A DNA stretch of 64,000 nucleotides from Chiua virens (Eukaryota; Basidiomycota; Agaricomycetes; Boletales; Boletaceae): assembly GCA_019787685.1 (NCBI GenBank), contig JAHNUO010000010.1, forward strand, positions 1,302,001-1,366,000, given 5' to 3'. Below are positions 10,883-21,302 of this stretch, one piece after another. The stretch's first letter is position 1, and each line of letters opens with the position of its first letter. The position numbers and the translations under genes are program-made. The notes below the pieces were generated by a model. The model was not told the origin of the DNA, ran no database searches, and was given only the letters and a program-made list of their open reading frames with translations.

Positions 10883-11514
10883 ATGTCCTATCCTCCTCCA
10901 CGGCGTGCCTTTCCAGCCTGTCAAATACCTTGTCCCTATGCAGCCTGCCGCCAATGGTTCAAAACAAAGGCGGGCTTGAAGCATCACCAATCATCAGTAC
11001 ACTGCTTCGACTTCACTTCTATACATCCTGAGTCTTCTGAGTCTATCCCCTTGAATCCACTTCCAGCTCCAAGTCTGAGTCGACCAGCTACCCAACCAGT
11101 GCCTGGCATAATCCGTGACTATCACGACAAGCTTACAGGTAAGAAAAAGGTGGCTATCGTGATCATCTACTAACTCCTTTTCAGGTCAAATTTACAATGC
11201 CGCAGGGAACCAAATAAATCTCTGCACACCTAACGTACCATCACGTCGGAGAGGTCCACATGATTGGACCCCTTACCAAGACCGCCTTGGTTTTGAAACG
11301 GCCGAGTTTATTTTCAAGCAGGCTGAGCTGTCCATGCGCAACACCAATGAGCTATGTAATCTCTGGGATCGCTCTCTCAGTGGCACTGGAATTCGACCAC
11401 CCTTTACAAACCACAGCGAGCTCAATGATACAATTGATGCAACCCCACTCGGCGACATTCCATGGAGCAGTTTCAAACTGCGATACAGTGGTGAACGCCC
11501 TCCCGGAACAACGC
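10883..11514 (+). pseudogene. Plavaka transposase, 5' part (split by LTR element)
   Basis: The ATG at 10883 opens MSYPPPRRAFPA, followed by a C2H2 zinc finger (CPYAACRQWF...LKHHQSSVH), a usual N-terminal DNA-binding module of this family. The first exon ends near 11139 at KLTG with a GTAAG donor; the next begins near 11186 after TTTTCAG. Family blocks follow: DWTPYQDRLGFETAEF, PPFTNHSELNDTIDATPLGD. The frame runs cleanly to GERPPGTT, where the LTR element enters at 11515. It continues without loss at 16578 when the insertion and one copy of the 4-bp duplication are removed. Confidence 0.85.
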
Positions 11515-12129
11515 TGAAGGTAATATATCCCGGCTGTAGTGCAATACTCAGGGGGATTGAAAGAAATAGAAAGAGGGTGAAGGAATGCGATTCCGTTCGA
11601 CCCAGGGACAACACTGAGTTGGTGAACGACGAATAATGGTTTTTGAGTAGTCCGAGATGAATCCGGGGCGAATCCGGATTAAAACGGATAGAAAAGCGGA
11701 CACGGCAGTCCGATCCGGATCAAGAAAATACGAGGAGGGCGAGGGAAAATGAACGTCGAGCGAAAACGATGTGAGACAGATGCACACGGGCAAAAGCTAC
11801 TGTATTTTGTCAATACAGTGAATTTATAGTCCTCGGGAATACCCTCAGACTTGTCCTAAGTAAGGATAATAATAAAAAAAGAAGGTTTTCGTACGGTATA
11901 AAGTTCGAGAGGCACCCGAACGTCCCTGCAAGGGCTGCGTGACGTGGTCTAGCCAATGCTAAGTATGAATAAGAAGCATCGAAAATAAAATAAAAGAGTC
12001 CGAGGCAAAACGGGCGCGGATACAGCAATCCAGATGAGTTCACACAAGCAGACAGATCAGGATCGGGATCGGGTGACGACGGGGTGTGGAAATGTGCTAT
12101 GCGAGCACAGGGAATACCTATTCCCTACA
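11515..12129 (-). repeat. LTR (3' LTR in element orientation)
   Basis: 615 bp, bounded by tgaagg and ccctaca. It holds several TCCGGAT-like motifs and an A-rich stretch (about 11860-11885). Same length as, and apparently identical to, 15963-16577. Confidence 0.92.
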
Positions 12130-13352
12130 CCCGATGGGGACTTTAGATGCTGACTGTCCCCAGTCAGCCCGATGTGTATGGGGATGCGATCGGTGGTTCA
12201 ACGTGACAGTTGCAGATGGCAGCGGATGGGTCTGGATACGCAAGGGTGACGGATACGTCGACAGAGACAATGACAGTGATGAGAGTGATGATAGTAATGA
12301 CAGAGACGACGACAGAGATGACGACAGAGATGATGATGATGACAACGAGAGTGATGGTGGCTGCACAGTGATGATGACCCGAAAATGACAGGAACGACAA
12401 TGACGACTGGTGATAGCGGCACAGTGACGATGATCCGCAAATGACAGGATCGGATAGTGATCGCGACGGTGTGATGCGTGGCTTTTCTGTGTGTCTGTTG
12501 TCTATAGTCTCGCGCATGAAGGCACGATGGATGAAGGATGGCCGTAATCTGCGATGCGAAGTGTGTGTGATGGTTTCGTGTTCATCGCAGTGATAGCATC
12601 TCTGGTATGCGTCGATCGTCCTGCATGGATTCTGCTTGTCCGCATGTGTCCGGTGTGATCCAATGTGATCCGGTCGGCCGAGTTTGCTATCTGCTGCTCG
12701 CTGTGTGATCCGAATACGAAGAAAAGAACTGCATGGTTGAACGTGAAAGAGATGATAAGAAAGAGAAAAACAAAATGAAACCAATTGGCAAGTGTCCAAC
12801 TCGGCTTGTCTTTGTCGTGCGTCTTTCGCGTCTATACCTGCAATGGATGCCCTTTTGTGATACCTAAAAACGTCCGGAAACAATCCGGATACGACCGGAT
12901 AAAGTGCGTTGTGCCTATGCGCGTTTGAAGAGCAGAAGTGGTACGTAGCAGATGAGGGCACAAACTCTAGATGATTGCAATAACGAAGTAGTGAATTGAG
13001 TGGTAGAAGAAATGAATGGACTATACGATCGTGTGTTGGTTTTTCTATATGGTATTCTTTTCTTTTCTGTGATGGTTTCTTGTTCGATGAGTAATGATTG
13101 ATCACCGGACTAAACCCGGGGTGAGATAGAGATCTGCCGGACGAATACCGGGGACGAAACAGAGATGAAACGGATATCAAATGAATGATTTCAATGACTG
13201 AAATTGTGAAAACGCGAAAAGTTGCGTGTGGAAACCGAGGCGGTCTTGTAGACTCCTCCCCCCTGGGTAGGCCATATCTGATGACCTCCCGGTCATCCAG
13301 ATAATGCTGTGGAGAAAGGGTAAGGGTGTCTCAATGATAGTAAAAGAAACGG
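12130..13352 (-). other. Non-gag interior of the LTR element
   Basis: About 1.2 kb between the gag stop and the 3' LTR. It has no recognisable pol domain. A minus-strand open frame (12164-13180) starts only with TTG and is partly simple sequence from GAC/GATGAT repeats at 12255-12365, so I do not call it a gene. Confidence 0.6.
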
Positions 13353-15158
13353 TCAGATTCCCGGGTCGAAGGGAAAATGTGACCGAACCATGTCGGCCGG
13401 GTCGCCAAATAAACCCAATGTGGGCAGAGACGGCTGAAGCATAAACTGAAATGAAAAGACGCATGCATTAGTGTAAAATCGAGAGAGAGGGAAACGGATT
13501 GGAAGAGCAGCGAAGGGCATGCGTAGTTTCGATAACCGGCTCAGAACCGATTGAACCGGTGAGGTATGGGTCCTCAGATACGGCCGTAAACGTGGAGGTA
13601 GCGGCTTGGATGAGATGAGTGGTGGCATGGTTGCGGAAGCAAGGGGCAAGGTCGATAGCAGCGAGGGCGGTTTGTTGAAAAAGAATGAGGGTGATGGGTG
13701 TGGCTGCAATGTGTGCACTTCATGGGGTATAGGAACTGCGCAGAAGAGTGCATTTAGCTTCAATCCATGGCCGGAAACCGATCGAACCGGTGAGGTGCTC
13801 ATCCTCGGATATGGTCGTAATTGCAGAGATGGTGGTTTGTTGAGGGAGGACGAGGGCGATGAGAGTGGCTGCAATTTGCGCACTTCATGGGGTATAGGAA
13901 CTGCGCAGAAGAGTGCATGTAGCTTCGATACCCGGCCAGAAACCGATTGGACCGGCAAGGTACTACAAATCCTCGGATATGGCTGTAAATGCAGCAACAG
14001 CGGTTTGGACATGATAGGTGATGGGACAGCTTTAGGGATGAGAGACCGACTGAGCAATGCGGGTGGTGATGGATCCGACATGATCCGAGCTATCCGGATA
14101 GATGTTTTCGGTGACGTGGCTGGTGTGCTGCTATTGCGAATGGATGGCGATGATGGCGGATCCGGTGGTGATAAAGAAGTTGTGTCTTCTGGAGGCAAGT
14201 GAGGTGGTCGTGCTAAGCCAGGTGGGTGAGAGGGAAGTGAGTGGGATGAGAGTATGCACCCGGTGGGCTGTTTTGTCATAGCCGAAAACGTCGATCTGCT
14301 GAGCTGCAATCCGGTACTATGTGACGGATGGGTAAGTGGTGGTGCGAGGTTCATCGGTGGCAACTTCATAGTCATCCGAGGTGACAGAGGTGGCAAGGTT
14401 GGTGTGGTCGATGGTGAGAGCGATGGGGTGGACGAGTCAGGTTGTGACGTATCTGAAGAGGGCGAAGGTGGTTGGATTGGTCGTGGTGATGGATCCGAGA
14501 ACATCCGGATTGATGTATGCATGAGTACATCCGGTGGCAGAGAGATTGTGCCTGAGGAGGGTGAGCGTAGTGGGTGAGATGTGTTGGGGCAATCCGGTTC
14601 ATCTTGCTCCTGTGTTTCGGCATGCGATACCGCAAATTCGACAGCTGTGAGAGGCGGATCAGCACAGACGGGTTCAACTGAGATGTTACCAGATTGCTCA
14701 GGATCACATTCTACTATCCTTGAATAGACCCGGATGGAATCACTTTGCGGCATGTGATCTGCTAGATTCGATGAGGTGGATGCTGAGGCAAGGATGGGGT
14801 CAGTGGTGATGTCGATGGATGGTTCTGGAACGTAAAGTGGGTAGTCATCGTCGTATGATGAGTACCAGTGCTGGACATCCGCTACGAACGTTGACCAATC
14901 CGGCTGCACTGCGAGTACTTGCTGCGATGTCCGCCATAGCTCGGCGTCTTCTGGGTAGGCATACCAGATGGCTGTATTAATCTTCTGTGTGTCCGTGAGT
15001 CCAATGCTCGTAGCTAACTGATCGACGTATTTCAAAAAGGCAGGTAACTGTGACGGAATGGTCGCATTGAAACGTGGGGCACTAGAGGCAGTCCGGAAGG
15101 GCAGCTGTAGGAGATATCCAGGTGATGGCATAGTAACGACTTGGATGGTGGCTGTCAT
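13353..15158 (-). CDS. Gag-like protein of the LTR element, 601 aa
   Basis: ATG at 15158, one uninterrupted frame. The first ~120 residues match the usual gag start of mushroom Gypsy elements: SAPRFNATIPSQLPAFLKYV, then a helical stretch with GLTDTQKINTAIWYAYPEDAELW and WSTFVADVQHWY. The rest is very rich in Pro and Ser. It contains an internal tandem repeat of roughly 50-60 residues (for example FCAVPIPHEV, twice), mirrored in DNA by two near copies at about 13715-13760 and 13880-13925. No zinc knuckle was seen, so nucleic-acid binding may lie in the basic/proline tail. Expected role: structural protein of retroelement particles. Confidence 0.75.
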   Translation of the reverse strand: MTATIQVVTMPSPGYLLQLPFRTASSAPRFNATIPSQLPAFLKYVDQLATSIGLTDTQKINTAIWYAYPEDAELWRTSQQVLAVQPDWSTFVADVQHWYSSYDDDYPLYVPEPSIDITTDPILASASTSSNLADHMPQSDSIRVYSRIVECDPEQSGNISVEPVCADPPLTAVEFAVSHAETQEQDEPDCPNTSHPLRSPSSGTISLPPDVLMHTSIRMFSDPSPRPIQPPSPSSDTSQPDSSTPSLSPSTTPTLPPLSPRMTMKLPPMNLAPPLTHPSHSTGLQLSRSTFSAMTKQPTGCILSSHSLPSHPPGLARPPHLPPEDTTSLSPPDPPSSPSIRNSSTPATSPKTSIRIARIMSDPSPPALLSRSLIPKAVPSPIMSKPLLLHLQPYPRICSTLPVQSVSGRVSKLHALFCAVPIPHEVRKLQPLSSPSSSLNKPPSLQLRPYPRMSTSPVRSVSGHGLKLNALFCAVPIPHEVHTLQPHPSPSFFFNKPPSLLSTLPLASATMPPLISSKPLPPRLRPYLRTHTSPVQSVLSRLSKLRMPFAALPIRFPLSRFYTNACVFSFQFMLQPSLPTLGLFGDPADMVRSHFPFDPGI

Positions 15159-15962
15159 ATACCGCTCCGTTCTCCGTTCCTCCGGATATAACTCCGTTTC
15201 TCTTAGACGATAACTCCGGGTCGATCTCCCTCAGGACGCAACTCCGCGACCCCGGACCTCCGTTACGTATATATGTTTCCCCTTTTATATTAGTACATAA
15301 CCTGTGTCTCGCTTATGAGCACAGCTCCGGTTTTCTCAGTACCCGACTTACCTCCGGCTATGTAGTTTCCCGATCTTCCGTCTTACTCAGTTCTTACCAA
15401 CTCCGTTACTAATCTCCATTCCACTCCGAGTATATAAACTGTAGTACCTCGACTGTGTACCCTTAGTCTGAATATTAGTTTATTGTACGACTCACTCCGA
15501 ACACTCCGTAAGACCTTGACGGTCTTTACTCCGCTCGACTCCACTTTATGTGTTGAGTCATATATCTACCTCCGTTCTCCGCACGTCCGAAATATAGGGA
15601 CAGACTGTGACAAGGGCGCACCACATACGGTGAAGCCAAGTCCCGTCCGACGCTACAACTCCGGAGATCCGGAGTTGGCTACCTCCGAGTCGCACGGTCT
15701 CTAACAGTGGCACAGGTCACCGTGTGCCGTGACAGGTGTGTCGTCTGACTTGTCTGACGTCACTTAGAGTTCTGCGGCAGCGTAAGGGTAGTGGTGCAGG
15801 GTTCAATAGGGACGATTCAGATGCTATGCAAGGAGGTGTTAACCGAGGCAGAAATTTTCTGAGAAGTGAAGCGAAGGTGTGTCGTGAGTGAGGTGAATAA
15901 TGAGTGGATGGGTTGTCGTCGTCTGTACCAACTTCTGGAAGTCCCTCGCGGTGGGCTCCAGT
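15159..15962 (-). other. 5' leader of the LTR element, CGGAG-rich
   Basis: Non-coding leader between the primer-binding site and the gag start. From about 15165 to 15690 the plus strand holds some two dozen CTCCG motifs (CGGAG in the element's RNA). This could be a packaging or expression signal, or just simple sequence. Confidence 0.55.
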
Positions 15963-16577
15963 TGAAGGTAATATATCCCGGCTGTAGTGCAATACTCAGG
16001 GGGATTGAAAGAAATAGAAAGAGGGTGAAGGAATGCGATTCCGTTCGACCCAGGGACAACACTGAGTTGGTGAACGACGAATAATGGTTTTTGAGTAGTC
16101 CGAGATGAATCCGGGGCGAATCCGGATTAAAACGGATAGAAAAGCGGACACGGCAGTCCGATCCGGATCAAGAAAATACGAGGAGGGCGAGGGAAAATGA
16201 ACGTCGAGCGAAAACGATGTGAGACAGATGCACACGGGCAAAAGCTACTGTATTTTGTCAATACAGTGAATTTATAGTCCTCGGGAATACCCTCAGACTT
16301 GTCCTAAGTAAGGATAATAATAAAAAAAGAAGGTTTTCGTACGGTATAAAGTTCGAGAGGCACCCGAACGTCCCTGCAAGGGCTGCGTGACGTGGTCTAG
16401 CCAATGCTAAGTATGAATAAGAAGCATCGAAAATAAAATAAAAGAGTCCGAGGCAAAACGGGCGCGGATACAGCAATCCAGATGAGTTCACACAAGCAGA
16501 CAGATCAGGATCGGGATCGGGTGACGACGGGGTGTGGAAATGTGCTATGCGAGCACAGGGAATACCTATTCCCTACA
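15963..16577 (-). repeat. LTR (5' LTR in element orientation)
   Basis: Second copy of the 615-bp LTR. On the minus strand it is followed by AC and the putative primer-binding site, which makes this the 5' LTR. Immediately to the right the transposase frame resumes at 16578. Confidence 0.92.
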
Positions 16578-19309
16578 ACGCCTTCGTGGATGACAAAGTC
16601 CTATGAGTTCTTCTTTCATTCCCCTCACCGTCTCATACAAGAAATCTTATCAAACAAAGACTTTGATGGCCGGATGGATTATGTTCCTTATCGGGATTTT
16701 GTTTCCTCTGACGAAACTCGGCGCTTTGAAAATTTTATGTCGGGAGACTGGGCATGGGAGCAAGCAGTAATTCTTTCTCTTCAAGAAGTCGTGTGCTTCA
16801 CACTGATATATTTCCAGGACAACATCGCACAAAACAAGCAAATGCATGGCGCCACCTTTGTCCCGATTATACTAGGCAGCGACAAGACGACTGTCTCAGT
16901 GGGAACTGGTCAACAAGATTATTGGCCGGTCTATCTATCAATCGGGAACCTTCACAATACCACTCGCCGTGCCCATGGGAACGCAGTGGAATTGTTGGCA
17001 TTTCTGGCGATCCCAAAAAGTGAGTATTACCGACAACTCAGCCTCACATTAATATTATCTCTCATGCAGCGGCAAAGAAATATGCTGACAGTCCCGCGTT
17101 TCGTTTATTCAAGAAGAAATTGTTTCATGCCACAATGACAAGAATACTTGTATCGCTCAAGCCTGGAATGGAGACGCCTGAGTTGCTACACTGTGCTGAT
17201 GGTCGTTACCGCCGTATTGTTTTTGGAATTGGCCCATACATTGCCGACTATCCAGAACAGGTGCTCATCTCCGGTGTGGTCCAGAACTGGTGTGGACGGT
17301 AAGTTCACGTTCACGTTCAGTGCTTAATCTGTGCTACTAATTCTGACTCTTTGCTGGCTCCAATAGGTGTATTGCGTTTCCGCATGACCTTGATACAGCA
17401 GGTGCACCGCGAACGATGGAATTAATGAAAGCAATTGCTGAGGAGGTCGTGATCCCCACTGTTGCCTGGGAAGATTGGGGTGTCGACATCAATGTCCTGG
17501 CGAGTACATTTGTTTTTATACTATTTACTAGCATGGTTGACATTGATTTCAGCCGTTTACATATTCATTTCCGAGAGCTGATATTTGTCAGCTCATCGCC
17601 CCAGATATTCTGCATCAATTAGTGAAGGGTACGTTCAAAGACCATCTGGTCGACTGGGTTGAGAAATATCTGGAAATTACGTATGGTAAAGCTGGTGCAA
17701 GGGAGCGATTAGCTGACATCGATCGCCAGTAAGATCTCATTCAGATCAGATTTGAACATCATCTCTCACGTTATCACAGTATTGCTGTCATGCCACCGTT
17801 TCCCGGTCTCAGGAGATTTCCAGATGGCCGGGGATTTTCTCAATGGACAGGAAATGATTCAAAAGCGTTGATGAAGGTGAGCTTTATTCTTCTATTGTTA
17901 TTCTACCAGCGACTCGCCTCATGGGATTAATTAGGTCTACCTCCCTGCCATCGAGGGGCATGTTCCGCATGATATTGTGCGGACCATTCGGGCCTTTTTA
18001 GAGTTCTGTTACGTTGCACGACGCAATGTAATCACTGAGAAGTCCTTGGAAGAACTCAGGAATGCTCTTGCCCACTTTCATCAACATCGTGAAATATTCC
18101 GTCAGGTCGGAGTTCGGCCGAACGGATTCTCTCTCCCCCGCCAGCACTCCCTTGTACACTATGAATCAATGATCCGACTCTTCGGTGCACCAAATGGGTT
18201 GTCGACATCAATAACCGAATCAAAACACATCACCGCCGTCAAAAAACCATGGCGCCGCTCTAGCAAGCACAATGCACTTGGGCAAATTCTACGGATAAAT
18301 CAATGTCTCTCCCAACTTGCTGCTGCCCGTGTTGACTTTGAGGCTTGTGGGATGTTGGAACATACCACACCTTCTGAAGCACGGGAACTCGAGGGTGCAC
18401 TTCAGATTCCCTTTTTTATTTGTATAGCAACTGATTCGAAATCTCTCGTACACCATTATTAGCTTCAACGACTCAGCCAGCCCGGTCAACGGTGCCTGAT
18501 GATGTCCATGAAAATGAAACGTCAGGTGCATTGGACGAGTCACTCGGACTTGCACACTCTGATGTAAAACTAGCTCGAACACCAGGTAGGTCTAATGTAC
18601 ATTCAAACCTTAAACAATCGGCTTACACAACGATTCATGAGCTCGCCGACGTGCGAAGTCTATCTTGGCGCTCACTGTTGAGCTCGGACTTCCTGATTTG
18701 CCCGTACTTATTGGGGAGTTCCTATCTGAACAGCCCGAGCTCGAAGCATTTGTCGGTGCTCTTACATCACCCAACAGGGCTCCTCAATTACTTAACCCCA
18801 TCAAGGTCAAGATTTTTCATTCCGCATCTGCAAGCTTTGTAGCGCCAAGCGATCCCAGCGGGATTAATAGTTTGCGGCGAGAATCAATCAGGGCAAACCC
18901 TTCCTGGCATGGCGGAGCTGCAAGATACGACTGCGTGCTCGTCAGCACCGACACCACAATGGAGGGAATGCTTAGCATGGAAGTAGCACGCGTTCCATGC
19001 TTCTTTTCTTTCGTTTTCATTGACCATCAAGTTTATTCTTGTGCTCTCATTCAGTGGTACGACCGCATCGCCGACGAGCCAGATGAGATAACTGGGATGT
19101 GGATGGTCACACCATCCGCCCTTCGGGATGGTACCAAGCACCTCGCTGTTATCTCTGTTGAGAGCATCGTCCGGAATGTCCACCTCCTGCCTATCTTTGG
19201 TAGCGAGTTTGTTCCCGAGCATGTTACATTTGATAATTCATTAGATATCTACCGTGGCTTTTATGTTAACCGCTTTTCTGACCATCATGCTTTCGAGTTA
19301 GTTTCTTAG
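16578..19309 (+). pseudogene. Plavaka transposase, 3' part
   Basis: Resumes at PSWMTKSYEFFF, in frame with the 5' part. Conserved blocks across several short-intron exons: FMSGDWAWEQA, ATFVPIILGSDKTTVSV, PVYLSIGNLHN, RIVFGIGPYIADYPEQ, FPRADICQLIAPDILHQ, HLVDWVEKYLEITYGKA, PPFPGLRRFPDGRGF, GFSLPRQHSLVHY, APNGLSTSITESKH, and a C-terminal module FYVNRFSDHHAFEL ending at the stop near 19309. The acidic residues in ILGSDKT, APDILHQ and ITESKH are likely candidates for the catalytic triad (inference). One frame change near 18640-18670, between HELADVRSLSW and LTVELGLPDLPVL, is not explained by an obvious intron and may be a second lesion. Confidence 0.83.
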
Positions 19310-19689
19310 TATAGCATTGATATATTTCTGAATATACCTGGCACGCACTTGTATTCCCACGGGGGTCTCCACTTTGACATCGCCTGTAACGCATCACAAA
19401 CCTAATGAACACCCCCATGACCCATCCAAATCCAGCCCCTCTGGACTTGTCAACGCAGTTCAATGTAGAATGGTGATGTGCATGTCACACAGGCAAGGTA
19501 CTGAGTCGAATCAAATCCGAGTTGCGAGTTTATACACCACGCTAATTAAAGGATCTTACTAGGGACGAGTGGAGGTGTATCACGAGCTAACACCAGTTTT
19601 GCACTACAAACGTCTCGAAGACCCAACCCCACTCCCCTCCCCTGTTGGCAACTATTTGTATTGTCGCCTTCTTACCATGCCCTTGAGTC
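19310..19689. other. Transposon interior without recognised gene
   Basis: Between the transposase stop and the chitin synthase fragment. Short open frames only. It may be further decayed captured sequence. Confidence 0.4.
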
Positions 19690-20790
19690 TATTTGCAACT
19701 CATTTCTTCACAGTGGTCTGTGCAGTATCAAGTGGCTGTCCCATCAGGCGAGCGCAATTTCCACATCTTCTATTATTTGATGATCAGTCCATCACCAGAA
19801 GAACGTCAACATGTTTGCCTCGCCGATAACTTCAAGACTCAGCACCAGTATCTCAGCCAGTGCGGCGGTGCTGGTGCTCCCCTAATGATGTCCGTGCCAC
19901 ACAATGACGCCGACCACTTAAGCTGGCGTTCAAGTCCATTGGGTTGTCCAGGTGACATGTTTCACAGGTCTGTCAGCTCGTCCGTACCATTCTGCGTCTC
20001 AGCAGCCTCGAATTTAATATTGACCGTAGTCGTGAGATTGATGTCGCCATCTGCAACATGGTGTGCGGCCTTCTGCACTTGAGAGCGCGGTCACTCACAA
20101 GCATGTCAAGAAGGAGCTCTGCACTGTGTTCCTCAATCCTCCCCTTCCCTCCCTTTCCCCCCGGCAGTGCATTGGACAATTGTGACGACCTTGTGAATAT
20201 TTTCTATTCTCTCCTTTTTCTCTGGCCTAACGAGCACATCCTGCACCATGTCCCCCGACCCCCCGACCCCAACAGCACATTGGACAATCACGATGACCTC
20301 GCAAAGATGCTCTACTCTCTCCTTTTTCCCTGGCCCAACAAGCATATCACCTAGCGCCTCTACGTGACGACTTGGATGTATCCATTGACCTTTTCAATAT
20401 CCCTGACCCCGAAGATATGAACAAGTCGCCCAAATTCTCTCGACTGATTCTGTGTCAACTTCGCTGACGGACGCCTCCAAAGCCTTATCCAGAAGCGCAT
20501 TTTCAAGTCACATCAATATATACTATGAAACGGGAGGCATCTCGTCTTGTCCCCTCGGTGCCCTATTTCGACAACACTGAATGTGCTCAGCTTCTGCAGA
20601 ACAAGCCCAGTGGTCCTACTCATACTATGGATGACCAGGCTCGTGGATTGCACAAGAAGATGGACCCTAGCATAGTGGAAGCCTCCGCCAAAGCGCTGGG
20701 GTAACCACTCATCTTTCAAAGTGGGAGTCATCGGCCGTTCTGGATGGTGTTCGCCGCCGCCGCATATTCAAGTTCATTCTGCAAGTCTTT
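19690..20790 (+). pseudogene. Captured fragment of a chitin synthase with myosin motor domain
   Basis: Pieces in shifting frames match the myosin-like motor of class V/VII chitin synthases: SGERNFHIFYYL then SPEERQHVCL (about 19750-19820), DNCDDLVNIFYSLLFLWPNEHI (about 20170-20235), KSPKFSRL and the FADGRLQ region (about 20420-20480), VPSVPYFDNTECAQLLQNKP (about 20550-20610), MDDQARGLHKK (about 20630) and NHSSFKVGVIGRSG (about 20705-20740). A roughly 110-bp stretch is duplicated in tandem (about 20165-20250 and 20270-20350). Stops and frameshifts rule out function. It lies inside the TIRs, so it was probably picked up by the transposon. Chitin synthases make cell-wall chitin; this piece has no catalytic domain. 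Confidence 0.75.
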
Positions 20791-20798
20791 GTTCCTCA

Positions 20799-21300
20799 GG
20801 TTCCTTCCCCCTCGTTCTGCGTTCTCGCACTGGTTCTCGCGTTGATCACACTAGTAATCACATTCATGTAACTAGTGCTGCTTATCTTGCTAATTGAACT
20901 TTGGGTTGCGTTGTTTTCACAAATCGTTTGTGAACTTTTTGTCTCGGTCAAGCTTTGTAACCAGTACGTGCTTAAATGTATCATTGTTTCTTGCCGTGTC
21001 GAGCACAACTTTCTGTCTTAGTCGTGCTTTGTAACTAGTCCGTGTCGAGTGCAACTTATCGCACTCGTTGTAGTCGAGCTTTGTATAACTATGTGTCTAA
21101 ATGTACTATTTTGTCTTACTGTGTCGAGCACGACTTATCACGCTCGTCATAAGCTCCAGAAGATGGGAAAAGACGATCCTGCCATTTTCTATTTGTCTTA
21201 CCCGACTAATTGTACTAATGACGTACCGTAAGATCACTTAGCCGCGGGAAGATTGCATAAGCAGTTCGCAAGCCGAAATAAGCAAGATGTAAAATTACTG
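20799..21300 (-). repeat. Right terminal inverted repeat of the Plavaka element
   Basis: Reverse complement of 7336-7837. It ends in TTACTG at 21300, followed by the AT duplication. The inner edge is the point where the match to the left TIR stops, just after the captured chitin synthase fragment. Confidence 0.93.
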
Positions 21301-21302
21301 AT

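Larger units (their letters stand above)
11515..16577 (-). mobile_element. Gag-only LTR retroelement (TR-GAG type) inserted in the transposase
   Basis: Two 615-bp LTRs (11515-12129, 15963-16577) begin TG and end CA, and no difference was found between them by eye. The flanks share ACGC (11511-11514, 16578-16581), read as a 4-bp target duplication. The element lies on the minus strand: next to the 15963 LTR, two bases in, the minus strand reads TGGAGCCCACCGC, a likely tRNA primer-binding site (about 15947-15960). The 3.8-kb interior encodes only a gag-like protein (13353-15158). No protease, reverse transcriptase, RNase H or integrase motif was seen, so it must depend on enzymes from elsewhere. 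A polypurine tract is not obvious. Identical LTRs mean very recent insertion. Confidence 0.88.
7336..21300. mobile_element. Plavaka-type (CACTA-like) DNA transposon, ~14 kb, with nested LTR element
   Basis: Terminal inverted repeats of 502 bp at each end differ at about one position. The outer ends read CAGTAATTTTACATC and its complement, flanked by AT on both sides (7334-7335 and 21301-21302), which fits a 2-bp target duplication. Inside are a minus-strand accessory gene (8017-10557), a divergent plus-strand Plavaka transposase (10883-19309) split by a gag-only LTR element (11515-16577), and a chitin synthase fragment (about 19700-20790). Without the nested insertion the element is about 8.9 kb. 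Near-identical TIRs indicate recent activity. Confidence 0.88.

Noticed and set aside
12130..12150. Primer-binding site next to the left LTR (element on the plus strand)
   Set aside because: Gag lies on the minus strand, and the better TGG-starting site is beside the right LTR.
12164..13180. 338-codon minus-strand open frame in the LTR element as a pol gene
   Set aside because: It starts only with TTG, has no reverse transcriptase or integrase motif, and one end is a translation of GAC/GAT simple repeats.
13577..14202. Plus-strand Gly/Asp-rich open frame
   Set aside because: It is the complement of the Pro/Ser-rich gag tail and shows only its repeats.
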